From Flavobacterium ranwuense (GTDB lineage: Bacteria > Bacteroidota > Bacteroidia > Flavobacteriales > Flavobacteriaceae), in NCBI RefSeq assembly GCF_004349315.1, contig NZ_SMLH01000001.1, forward strand, positions 868,001-932,000: 64,000 nt of DNA, read 5' to 3'. A program made the translations under genes and the position numbers. Below are positions 26,706-34,029 of this stretch, one piece after another. Numbering within the stretch: the first letter of the stretch is position 1; each line of letters begins with the position of its first letter. The notes beneath the pieces are model-generated. The model saw nothing but the letters and a program-made list of their open reading frames with translations, had not been told where the DNA came from and searched no databases.

Positions 26706-27353
26706 TTATTCTTGTATAATTAAGTTCATAGATATTGAGTTTATTTGTCTTAACTTCTCACTAAAAACTAATTTATTTTCATAATCACTTAGATGTGATT
26801 CTATAATTAGTCCATTTGGCATTTTTCTATTAACTTTCCAAACCTCAAATGCTGTTGAAAATTCCAATAAAGGTTGATGATCGAAATTGGTGTCCAAAAT
26901 ATACATTAAAGTGCCGAGTTTTTTCTTTCTTGTTCTCTTTAAATCATTGCTCAGAAAAGAGATTTGTTTGTAAACCTTGCTATTCAGAACAGTATCATTA
27001 ATTCCGGAAAAATTATAATTATTTAATTGATATTTGAATGGATAGCTATAATGTTTGACGTCATATTTATTAATATAAATGATTTTATTATTAAAAATTT
27101 TATTATTAATTTTTTTCAGTAAGTAAGCTCCATTCCTGTCAATAAATTCAATTTTTGATGTTGCATTGTCTATGGCAATTCTATAGACAAAATAAGTGTT
27201 GTCTTTTGAGTTAACGTAATATGTCTTAATACAGTTTTTTGTTGAATCCAAATGATTTGTGAATTCATAATCTATTTTGCAATCAAAGAAATAAGTTTTT
27301 TGGGAATAACAAATTGTAGAAATAAGTATAGTGATTATCCAAAGGTTCTTCAT
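26706..27353 (-). CDS. secreted protein of unknown function
   Basis: A 215-residue protein with a signal peptide (MKNLWIITILISTICYSQ) and no motif I recognise. The mature part is rich in Asn, Lys, Tyr and Ile, with alternating strands (YFFDCKIDYEFTNHL and VYRIAIDNATSKIEFID). The overall look is like GLPGLI-type or small envelope beta-sandwich proteins, without proof. It is more AT-rich than its neighbours and stands alone between gaps of more than 300 bp. Confidence 0.65.
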   Translation of the reverse strand: MKNLWIITILISTICYSQKTYFFDCKIDYEFTNHLDSTKNCIKTYYVNSKDNTYFVYRIAIDNATSKIEFIDRNGAYLLKKINNKIFNNKIIYINKYDVKHYSYPFKYQLNNYNFSGINDTVLNSKVYKQISFLSNDLKRTRKKKLGTLMYILDTNFDHQPLLEFSTAFEVWKVNRKMPNGLIIESHLSDYENKLVFSEKLRQINSISMNLIIQE

Positions 27354-27583
27354 AAAATGTCTTTTAACTTATATATGCTTAGTTTTTATATTATATGCTG
27401 AGTATGTTTAACTAATGTCGTTATAGTTGCATATACTCAAATGCGGTTGAGTTTATTTTTAAAAAAGTAAATGTATCGAATAATAATTGACTAAGTTGTG
27501 AAAACAAGCGTTTTCTTGTCAGATTAACCTAACGAATTTGTGCGAGCGCTATCCGTAGTTTTTTACGAAGGGTCGCACCCAAA

Positions 27584-27613
27584 AACAAAAAACCCTCACA
27601 TCTCTGTAAGGGT
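27584..27613 (-). terminator. intrinsic terminator of ahcY
   Basis: On the minus strand ACCCTTAC and GTGAGGGT form an 8-bp stem (one G-U) with an AGAGAT loop, then TTTTTTGTTTTT. It lies 73 bp after the ahcY stop. The rest of the 332-bp gap 27354-27685 holds ATCTAAAATCT-type low-complexity repeats and an imperfect GTGCGAGCG/GGGTCGCAC hairpin (27540-27578). No gene is seen. Confidence 0.82.
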
Positions 27614-27685
27614 CCTAAATCTGAAATCATAAATCGCTAATCAGCACCCGAGCCTAAAAGGCGAACAGGCGAAGCAATCTAAAAT

Positions 27686-29002
27686 CTAGTATCTGTAATA
27701 TTCTGGTTTAAATGGACCTTCAACTGGAACACCAATATAATCAGCTTGGTCAACACGTAACGTTTCTAGTTCAACACCTAGTTTAGCCAAGTGTAACATC
27801 GCCACTTTTTCGTCAAGATGTTTTGGTAACATGTACACGTCATTGTTGTATGCCGCGCTGTTTTTCCACAATTCGATTTGAGCCAAAGTTTGGTTTGTAA
27901 ATGAGTTACTCATTACAAAACTTGGGTGACCTGTAGCACAACCAAGGTTTACCAAACGACCTTCAGCCAAGATAAGAATGTCTTTTCCAGCAATAGTATA
28001 TTTATCAACTTGTGGTTTGATCTCCACTTTTGATGCACCGTGGTTCGTGTTCAACCAAGCCATATCAATTTCGTTATCAAAATGCCCGATGTTACAAACA
28101 ACAGTTTTGTCTTTCATTTTTTCGAAATGAGAACCCAAAACAATATCTTTATTTCCAGTTGTCGTGATGATAATATCAGCATTACCAACAACAGTATCTA
28201 ATTTCTTTACTTCAAAACCGTCCATTGCAGCTTGTAAAGCACAAATTGGGTCAATTTCAGTAACGGTAACAATAGAACCAGCACCTCTAAAAGAAGCAGC
28301 AGTTCCTTTTCCTACGTCACCGTATCCACAAACGATTACTCTTTTTCCGGCTAGCATCAAGTCAGTTGCACGACGAACAGCATCAACAGCACTTTCTTTA
28401 CAACCGTATTTGTTGTCAAATTTCGATTTAGTAACCGAGTCATTAACGTTTATTGCAGGCATTGGTAATGTTCCAGCTTTTACTCTTTCGTATAATCTGT
28501 GAACTCCAGTTGTAGTTTCTTCAGATAATCCTTTGATTCCAGCAACCAATTCCGGGTAACGATCAATAACCATATTAGTCAAATCTCCACCGTCATCAAG
28601 AATCATGTTCAATGGTTTTCTGTCTTCACCAAAGAATAATGTTTGCTCAATACACCAGTCAAAATCTACTTCGTTCAAACCTTTCCAAGCATAAACTTGA
28701 ATTCCTGCAGCAGCAATTGCAGCAGCAGCTTGATCTTGAGTAGAGAAAATGTTACAAGAACTCCAAGTCACTTCAGCACCAAGAGCGATCAACGTTTCAA
28801 TCAAAACCGCAGTCTGGATTGTCATGTGCAAACATCCTGCAATACGAGAACCAGCAAGTGGTTGTTCGTTTTTGTATTCAGCACGAAGCGCCATTAAACC
28901 TGGCATTTCAGCTTCTGCTAGTTCAATTTCTTTTCTTCCCCAAGCCGCTAGAGAAATGTCTTTTACTTTGAAAGCCACAAAAGGCATAGTTGTAGTACTC
29001 AT
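27686..29002 (-). CDS. ahcY: adenosylhomocysteinase
   Basis: S-adenosylhomocysteine hydrolase, NAD-dependent, 438 residues. The substrate-site segment is [13 protein letters not shown], the NAD-binding signature is [12 protein letters not shown], and the C-terminus KPEYYRY carries the dimer-contacting lysine and tyrosine typical of the family. It recycles the product of methyl transfer to homocysteine, the substrate of MetE. It stands alone with its own terminator. Confidence 0.97.
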   Translation of the reverse strand: MSTTTMPFVAFKVKDISLAAWGRKEIELAEAEMPGLMALRAEYKNEQPLAGSRIAGCLHMTIQTAVLIETLIALGAEVTWSSCNIFSTQDQAAAAIAAAGIQVYAWKGLNEVDFDWCIEQTLFFGEDRKPLNMILDDGGDLTNMVIDRYPELVAGIKGLSEETTTGVHRLYERVKAGTLPMPAINVNDSVTKSKFDNKYGCKESAVDAVRRATDLMLAGKRVIVCGYGDVGKGTAASFRGAGSIVTVTEIDPICALQAAMDGFEVKKLDTVVGNADIIITTTGNKDIVLGSHFEKMKDKTVVCNIGHFDNEIDMAWLNTNHGASKVEIKPQVDKYTIAGKDILILAEGRLVNLGCATGHPSFVMSNSFTNQTLAQIELWKNSAAYNNDVYMLPKHLDEKVAMLHLAKLGVELETLRVDQADYIGVPVEGPFKPEYYRY

Positions 29003-29134
29003 TTATAGTATATTTGTAAGTGTAAAATTTTTTGCAAATTTACGTAATAACTTTAGAATTTTACTATTTTCTAAAAGATTTATGAATTGTTTAATTCGCT
29101 AATCTTTTGAACATTAACTAAATAATTTTTTTCA

Positions 29135-29216
29135 GGAGCTATTTCCCGTTATTCGCTATATCTTTTTACACGCAAAAAAGCGTGAAAAAAGGATGCCGCT
29201 GCTACCGGGGCTAAAA
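29135..29216 (+). repeat. dispersed imperfect palindrome, copy 4 (forward)
   Basis: It begins GGAGCTATTTCCCG, has a central hairpin (ATATCTTTTTACACGC with GCGTGAAAAAAGGAT) and ends CTACCGGGGCTAAAA. This is the cleanest copy. It sits 15 bp before the phosphopantetheinyl transferase start, within its presumed leader. Confidence 0.8.
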
Positions 29217-29230
29217 ATCAAGATAACACG

Positions 29231-29875
29231 ATGCCACTTTACAAAACGATACATGTCAATTCCACTACCCAAATCCTCGTTTGGAAAGTAACCGAATCTT
29301 TTCAAGAATTATTAGAACAAGTGGTTTTAAACGATACCAATCGTATCCGACTTGACGGAATGAAATCCGAAATGCACCAACGCGCCTTCCTGAGTGTTCG
29401 CAAATTATTACAGGAAACTGGTCACACGGATTTGGATTTATATTATGATGAAGTCGGGAAACCGCATCTCAACGGAGAGAGGCATATTTCTATAACCCAT
29501 TCTCATAATTTTTCGGCAATTATCATTAGTGACGAAACCGTAGGAATCGATATCGAATTGCAAAGAGATAAAATCATCCGAATCGCAGATAAATTCTGTG
29601 ACTCGGAGTTTCAATTTTTATCACCAAGCTTCGCGACTGAAAAAACACAAGAATACATTCGAAAATTGACCGTAATTTGGGGCGCCAAAGAAGCGATTTT
29701 TAAAATTAGAAACGAAAAAGGAATCAGTTTCAAAGATCATATTAAAGTCGATACTTTCGAATTAGAAAGTAAACAAACTATTGCTGAACTGCATTTTGAT
29801 AATCTGGTAAAAGATTTTGATATTTATTTTGAAGAGATAGAAGAATTTACTTTAGTTTATGCCCTTGAAAAATAG
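29231..29875 (+). CDS. 4'-phosphopantetheinyl transferase
   Basis: Sfp-type transferase of 214 residues that activates carrier proteins with phosphopantetheine from CoA. Signature segments are ISITHSHNFSAIIISDE, VGIDIELQRDKI (magnesium-binding Asp and Glu) and VIWGAKEAIFKIRN. The length fits the family. It may act on fatty-acid ACP or secondary-metabolite carriers; no carrier-protein genes are near. Degenerate short repeats follow the stop. Confidence 0.9.
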   Translation: MPLYKTIHVNSTTQILVWKVTESFQELLEQVVLNDTNRIRLDGMKSEMHQRAFLSVRKLLQETGHTDLDLYYDEVGKPHLNGERHISITHSHNFSAIIISDETVGIDIELQRDKIIRIADKFCDSEFQFLSPSFATEKTQEYIRKLTVIWGAKEAIFKIRNEKGISFKDHIKVDTFELESKQTIAELHFDNLVKDFDIYFEEIEEFTLVYALEK

Positions 29876-29962
29876 TGGTCAGTGCTCAGTTTTTAGTGTT
29901 CAGCTACAATAATCAGTTAAATAATTCGTGTAAATCTGTAAAATCCGTGCCATCCGCGTGCC
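29876..29962. repeat. degenerate short repeats (CAGTGCTCAGT; CCGTGCCATCCGCGTG)
   Basis: TCAGTGCTCAGTTTTTAGTG is followed by a run of CGTGTAAATCTG and CCGTGCCATCCGCGTGCC, short G/C-containing units common between genes in flavobacteria. They supply the in-frame GTG at 29958, an argument against using it as the pcrB start. Confidence 0.45.
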
Positions 29963-29966
29963 AAAA

Positions 29967-30683
29967 ATGACAAACATTTATAACAACATTTTAAAAGCCA
30001 AAACCAATAACCAAAAATTACTGGCAATTCTCCTCGATCCCGACAAAATCGTCTGGGAAAATCTTGGGGATTTAATCTCGAAAATCAATCAATCGCCGGC
30101 AACTCATATTTTCATTGGCGGAAGCTTGGTAGAAAATAACATCTTAGACAGATTAATTATAGAAATAAAAAAAAACAGCACATTATCTATCGTTTTATTC
30201 CCGGGAAATCCATCCCAAATATCAAACAAAGCCGATGCGATTTTGTTTCTATCTTTAATCTCAGGAAGAAATCCCGATTATTTAATCGAACACCAAGTAA
30301 AAGCGGCACCCATTTTAAAGAAAACCCAACTCGAAATTATCTCCACTGGATATATTTTGATAGAAAGTAGCAATGAAACTGCGGTAGAACGCATTAGCAA
30401 AACCAAGCCTTTGGATAGGAATAATCTGGATTTGGCATTGGCAACAGCTCAAGCCGGCGAAATGTTAGGCAATAAGTTGATTTATCTCGAAGCGGGAAGT
30501 GGCGCAAAACAAGCTGTTCCGTTAGAAATGATTGAATTAGTTTCTCAGAATATTGAAATTCCATTACTTGTTGGCGGCGGAATTATAGATTTGCAAGGAA
30601 TTCAAAACGCTTACCATGCCGGAGCCGATTTAGTAATTATAGGAACTGCTTTTGAAAACGATAATGATTTTTTTGACAAATAA
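29967..30683 (+). CDS. pcrB: geranylgeranylglyceryl/heptaprenylglyceryl phosphate synthase family
   Basis: TIM-barrel prenyltransferase of 238 residues that joins a polyprenyl diphosphate to sn-glycerol-1-phosphate. Visible are LLAILLDPDKIVW, the phosphate-binding YLEAGSGAKQAV, LLVGGGI and DLVIIGTAFENDN. Bacteroidota carry such GGGPS-like proteins although they lack archaeal membranes; the end product here is unknown. Start chosen at the ATG; a GTG three codons upstream lies in a repeat. pnuC follows after 14 bp. Confidence 0.9.
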   Translation: MTNIYNNILKAKTNNQKLLAILLDPDKIVWENLGDLISKINQSPATHIFIGGSLVENNILDRLIIEIKKNSTLSIVLFPGNPSQISNKADAILFLSLISGRNPDYLIEHQVKAAPILKKTQLEIISTGYILIESSNETAVERISKTKPLDRNNLDLALATAQAGEMLGNKLIYLEAGSGAKQAVPLEMIELVSQNIEIPLLVGGGIIDLQGIQNAYHAGADLVIIGTAFENDNDFFDK

Positions 30684-30697
30684 TTTAATTTTTTCTA

Positions 30698-31327
30698 ATG
30701 ATAGAATACTTTTTTTCTCAATATGCAGATTACCCAACATTAGATATCGTTCTGGAAATTGTGGCGGTCGTTTTTGGATTGGCAAGTGTTTGGTATGCTA
30801 AAAAAGATAACATTTTAGTGTTTCCCACAGGGATTGTAAGTACTTTAATATTTGTTTATTTGCTTTGGAAGTGGACTTTATGGGGCGATATGATGATTAA
30901 TGGGTATTATTTTGTGATGAGTATTTATGGTTGGTACCATTGGACCAGAAAAAAAGATGACACGGTTGAGTTTCCAATTTCAAAAATTTCAAGTTCAGAA
31001 AAACGAATTGCGATAATTCTTTTTATATTTACGGTCGCTTTTGTGGTTTCGGTGTATCATTATTTCGGAAAATTCACCACATGGTATGCTTATGTTGATA
31101 CATTTATCACAGGAATTTTCTTTGTAGGAATGTGGCTCATGGCCAAAAGGAAAGTAGAAAATTGGATACTTTGGATTATAGGAGATGTAATTTCAATTCC
31201 ATTATATTTTTCAAAAGGATTTACTTTTACAAGTTTTCAATACGTAGTATTTACAATAGTTGCCATTTTTGGCTATTTAGAATGGAAGAAAATCTCAGAC
31301 AGCTCTCAAACGGAGCTACAAAAATAA
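30698..31327 (+). CDS. pnuC: PnuC-family nicotinamide riboside (or thiamine) transporter
   Basis: A 209-residue inner-membrane protein with seven or so hydrophobic segments. The family segments are LKDNILVFPTG-like (KKDNILVFPTGIVSTLIF) and WGDMMINGYYFVMSIYGWYHW. The direct neighbour is a NadR-type riboside kinase, so nicotinamide riboside is the likely substrate, trapped by phosphorylation. A TPP riboswitch 2.5 kb downstream leaves a PnuT-like thiamine role possible. The next gene overlaps its 3' end by 46 bp. Confidence 0.86.
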   Translation: MIEYFFSQYADYPTLDIVLEIVAVVFGLASVWYAKKDNILVFPTGIVSTLIFVYLLWKWTLWGDMMINGYYFVMSIYGWYHWTRKKDDTVEFPISKISSSEKRIAIILFIFTVAFVVSVYHYFGKFTTWYAYVDTFITGIFFVGMWLMAKRKVENWILWIIGDVISIPLYFSKGFTFTSFQYVVFTIVAIFGYLEWKKISDSSQTELQK

Positions 31328-33390
31328 TTAAAATAGCTTTATTTGGTCCCGAAAGTACCGGAAAAACCACATTAGCAAAACAACTTGCGGAATATTATAA
31401 AACCGAATGGGTTCCTGAATATGCACGCGATTATCTGCAAGAAAAATGGGATGCAAGCCAGCAAATTTGCGATGTTGACGACATGCTTCCTATTGCTTTA
31501 GGGCAAACCAAATTAGAAAATGAAAGCGCTTTAATTGCCAATAAATATCTTTTTTGTGATACTAATTTATTGGTAACCAAAGTTTTTTCGGAAATGTATT
31601 ATGATTATTGTGATCCATTATTAGATCAAGCGGCTCGCAAACATGAATACGATTTGTTTTTTCTTACGGATATTGACGTTCCATGGGAAAAAGATGATTT
31701 AAGAGATCGTCCAGAAGAAAGAGAATCGGTATTTGCAATTTTCAAGCAATCCTTAATTGATAATAAAAAACCATTTGTAATTCTTTCAGGAGATAAAAAA
31801 TTACGACTCAAGAAAGCAGTTGCTATTATCAATGATTTGTCAAAAGCTAAAGAAATGGGACTTTCTTCTCTTGATTTTGTTCAGATTTATGAAAAAGGTG
31901 TTCCGTTAAAAAACATTCAGGAACAGCTTAGCTTTTTTAGAAACGGAATAACAAGGAGTAATCTGGTTGGTCCGGCAACTTTATTTAATGGTATTTTAAA
32001 ATTATCAGAAAATGATTTTCGTCAAAAAGCAGATTATTTTGATGAAAATAAATCCAGTTTTAAACTAGAGAAATTTGTTCCTGCATCTGGAGCGGCAAGT
32101 AGAATGTTCAAGTTTTTAATTGCTTTTTTGAAGGATTTTGATATTGAAAACGAAAGCATCAACGCCTACATAAACAGAAAAAAAGATACAGAATTATCTA
32201 TTTTTATAGTTGGCATGGAGAAATTTCCTTTTTTTGAAGCAATTGATAAGCAACTTAAAGAGGAGTTTGCTGATTTTGATTCTTTAGACAGCAGTTATAA
32301 AAATTATTACTTTATAAAATTGCTTCTGGCTTCTGATTATTTTGATTTTTCCAATAAACCAAAAGCAATTCTACCTTTTCATAAATACAAAACACACATT
32401 GCGACTCCAGTTGAAGAGCATTTGAATGAATGTGTTCATTATGCAAATTCAAATATGCATTTTACGGTTTCTGAATCTCATCAAAAGCAATTTGAAAGTG
32501 TTATTGATAGCATTAAAAATAAAATAGAAAAGAAATCCGGCACTTCAATATATGTTGATTATTCGTATCAAAATAAGAGTACAGACACGATTACAGTAGA
32601 TGTGGAAAACAACCCCTTTAGAGATGAAAATGGAGAGTTGTTTTTTAGACCTGGAGGCCATGGAGCTTTGATAGAAAATTTGAATAATCTCGATGCCGAT
32701 ATTATTTTTATAAAAAATATCGACAATGTTATTCAAAATAATATTCAAAAAATCGCTTTGTATAAAAAAGCATTGGCAGGAATTTTAATAGAATCACAAC
32801 AGCAAGTGTTTAAGTATTTACATGCAATTGATGCTGAAGAAATTCAACAAGAGGAAAGTGAGGAAATTTTACTTTTTTTGGAGGAAAAATTAAACATTAA
32901 AATTCAGGACAGTTTTTACAAACTTAGTTTTGAAAATAAAATAACCGAAATCAAAGCTATTTTAAATAAACCTATCAGAGTTTGCGGAATGGTAAAAAAC
33001 GAGGGTGAAGCCGGAGGTGGTCCTTTTTGGATAAAAGATAAAAAAGGTTCAATTTCGTTACAAATTGTTGAAAGCTCCCAAGTAGATTTGTTGGATGACA
33101 ATCAAAGGGAAATACTGAATGCATCGACTCATTTCAATCCCGTGGATTTAGTTTGCGGAATCAAAAATTATAAAAAAGAGAAGTTTGACCTGACTCAGTT
33201 TGTAGATCATAATAGTGGTTTTATAGTAGAGAAAACTACTTCTGGAAGAGATATAAAAGCATATGAATTACCGGGGTTATGGAATGGTGCTATGGCAAAC
33301 TGGATTACCGTATTTGTTCAAGTGCCTTTGATTACTTTTAATCCGGTAAAAACAGTAAATGATTTATTAAAACCAGCGCATCAGCCGTAA
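31282..33390 (+). CDS. fusion: NadR-type nicotinamide riboside kinase + DUF4301
   Basis: A 702-residue protein. Residues 14-185 are a NadR-type ribosylnicotinamide kinase: P-loop G22-PESTGKT, WVPEYARDYL, FCDTNLLVTKVFSEMYY, and DIDVPWEKDDLRDRPEER. Residues 192-702 are a complete DUF4301, beginning at M192 (MGLSSLDFVQIYEKGVPL), where stand-alone DUF4301 proteins begin. DUF4301 contains PASGAASRM (267-275), LPFHKY (364-369), RPGGHG (456-461) and IKNIDN (477-482), an order that recalls UDP-sugar pyrophosphorylases. The start at 31282 is preferred; the frame runs further back inside pnuC without homology. Confidence 0.85.
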   Translation: MEENLRQLSNGATKIIKIALFGPESTGKTTLAKQLAEYYKTEWVPEYARDYLQEKWDASQQICDVDDMLPIALGQTKLENESALIANKYLFCDTNLLVTKVFSEMYYDYCDPLLDQAARKHEYDLFFLTDIDVPWEKDDLRDRPEERESVFAIFKQSLIDNKKPFVILSGDKKLRLKKAVAIINDLSKAKEMGLSSLDFVQIYEKGVPLKNIQEQLSFFRNGITRSNLVGPATLFNGILKLSENDFRQKADYFDENKSSFKLEKFVPASGAASRMFKFLIAFLKDFDIENESINAYINRKKDTELSIFIVGMEKFPFFEAIDKQLKEEFADFDSLDSSYKNYYFIKLLLASDYFDFSNKPKAILPFHKYKTHIATPVEEHLNECVHYANSNMHFTVSESHQKQFESVIDSIKNKIEKKSGTSIYVDYSYQNKSTDTITVDVENNPFRDENGELFFRPGGHGALIENLNNLDADIIFIKNIDNVIQNNIQKIALYKKALAGILIESQQQVFKYLHAIDAEEIQQEESEEILLFLEEKLNIKIQDSFYKLSFENKITEIKAILNKPIRVCGMVKNEGEAGGGPFWIKDKKGSISLQIVESSQVDLLDDNQREILNASTHFNPVDLVCGIKNYKKEKFDLTQFVDHNSGFIVEKTTSGRDIKAYELPGLWNGAMANWITVFVQVPLITFNPVKTVNDLLKPAHQP

Positions 33391-33394
33391 TAAT

Positions 33395-33796
33395 TTGGAA
33401 AACGAAAAAATCATATCTGAGTTAAGTTTTAAAGCCGTCCGCAGTAGTGGAGCCGGTGGTCAAAATGTAAATAAAGTTTCTTCAAAAGTGGTATTGACTT
33501 TTGATTTGAAAAATTCTCAGGCTTTAACTGAGGAAGAAAAGCTTTTGATTGAAACCAAATTGTCTTCCAGACTGACCACTGATTCTGTTTTAATATTGAA
33601 TTGTGATGAAGATCGAAGTCAATTTAGAAACAAAGAAATTGTAATCAAACGATTTTTGGAACTTATCAAAAATGCGTTGCTTATTCCTAAAGAACGAAAA
33701 CGGACTAAAATTCCGAAGTCAGTTATTCGAAAGCGAATAAAGGACAAAAAGAATATTTCTGAAATTAAAAAGACACGCAGGAAACCCGATTATTAA
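33395..33796 (+). CDS. arfB: alternative ribosome-rescue factor ArfB
   Basis: Codon-independent peptidyl-tRNA hydrolase that frees stalled ribosomes, 133 residues. The catalytic G21-G22-Q23 sits in SSGAGGQNVNKVSSKV. The basic C-terminal tail (KERKRTKIPKSVIRKR, then KKTRRKPDY) enters the mRNA channel in known structures. TTG at 33395 is taken as the start because it lies 4 bp after the previous stop and gives the usual short N-terminus; no ATG is available. Last gene of the pcrB-pnuC-kinase group. Confidence 0.9.
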   Translation: MENEKIISELSFKAVRSSGAGGQNVNKVSSKVVLTFDLKNSQALTEEEKLLIETKLSSRLTTDSVLILNCDEDRSQFRNKEIVIKRFLELIKNALLIPKERKRTKIPKSVIRKRIKDKKNISEIKKTRRKPDY

Positions 33797-33845
33797 TTTA
33801 TTGCAATTCATAATTCATAATTCACAATTTATAATTAGTTTTGTC

Positions 33846-33922
33846 CCGTCTCAAAGGGGTGCTCTAAATAACGAGCTGAGATTATACCCAAAGAACCTGG
33901 ACAAGTAATGTTGTCAAGGGAA
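33846..33922 (+). promoter_or_regulatory. TPP riboswitch upstream of the TonB receptor
   Basis: The THI element is clear: AGGGGTGCT, GAGCTGAGATTATACCC, AGAACCTGGACAAGTAATG and TCAAGGGAA in order. A TAGTTTTG -7 element (33836-33843) overlaps its 5' edge. Direct AATTCATAATTCA repeats lie just upstream (33805-33838). It predicts that the receptor downstream is repressed when TPP is plentiful. Confidence 0.95.
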
Positions 33923-33925
33923 AAA

Positions 33926-33963
33926 ATGACAAAAATAGCGTGTAAGCTACTTTAATTTGTCAT
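33926..33963 (+). promoter_or_regulatory. hairpin in the expression platform of the TPP riboswitch
   Basis: ATGACAAA pairs with TTTGTCAT around an inner TAGC/GCTA stem, directly after the riboswitch. No long T run follows, so control may be by transcription or by access to the start region. Confidence 0.5.
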
Positions 33964-34029
33964 AGGAAACAATCATTTTTTAATTTAACAACAGAATAAT
34001 TCCCCCTTTTATTCGTAAATTTTTTACGG

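Noticed and set aside
27540..27578. GTGCGAGCG / GGGTCGCAC hairpin as a further member of the palindrome family
   Set aside because: It lacks the GAGCTATTTCC and CGGGGCTAAAA ends; kept only as an imperfect hairpin.
31132..31281. 50-codon upstream extension of the kinase-DUF4301 gene inside pnuC
   Set aside because: It is a shadow of the pnuC frame without homology; the ATG at 31282 gives the kinase start.
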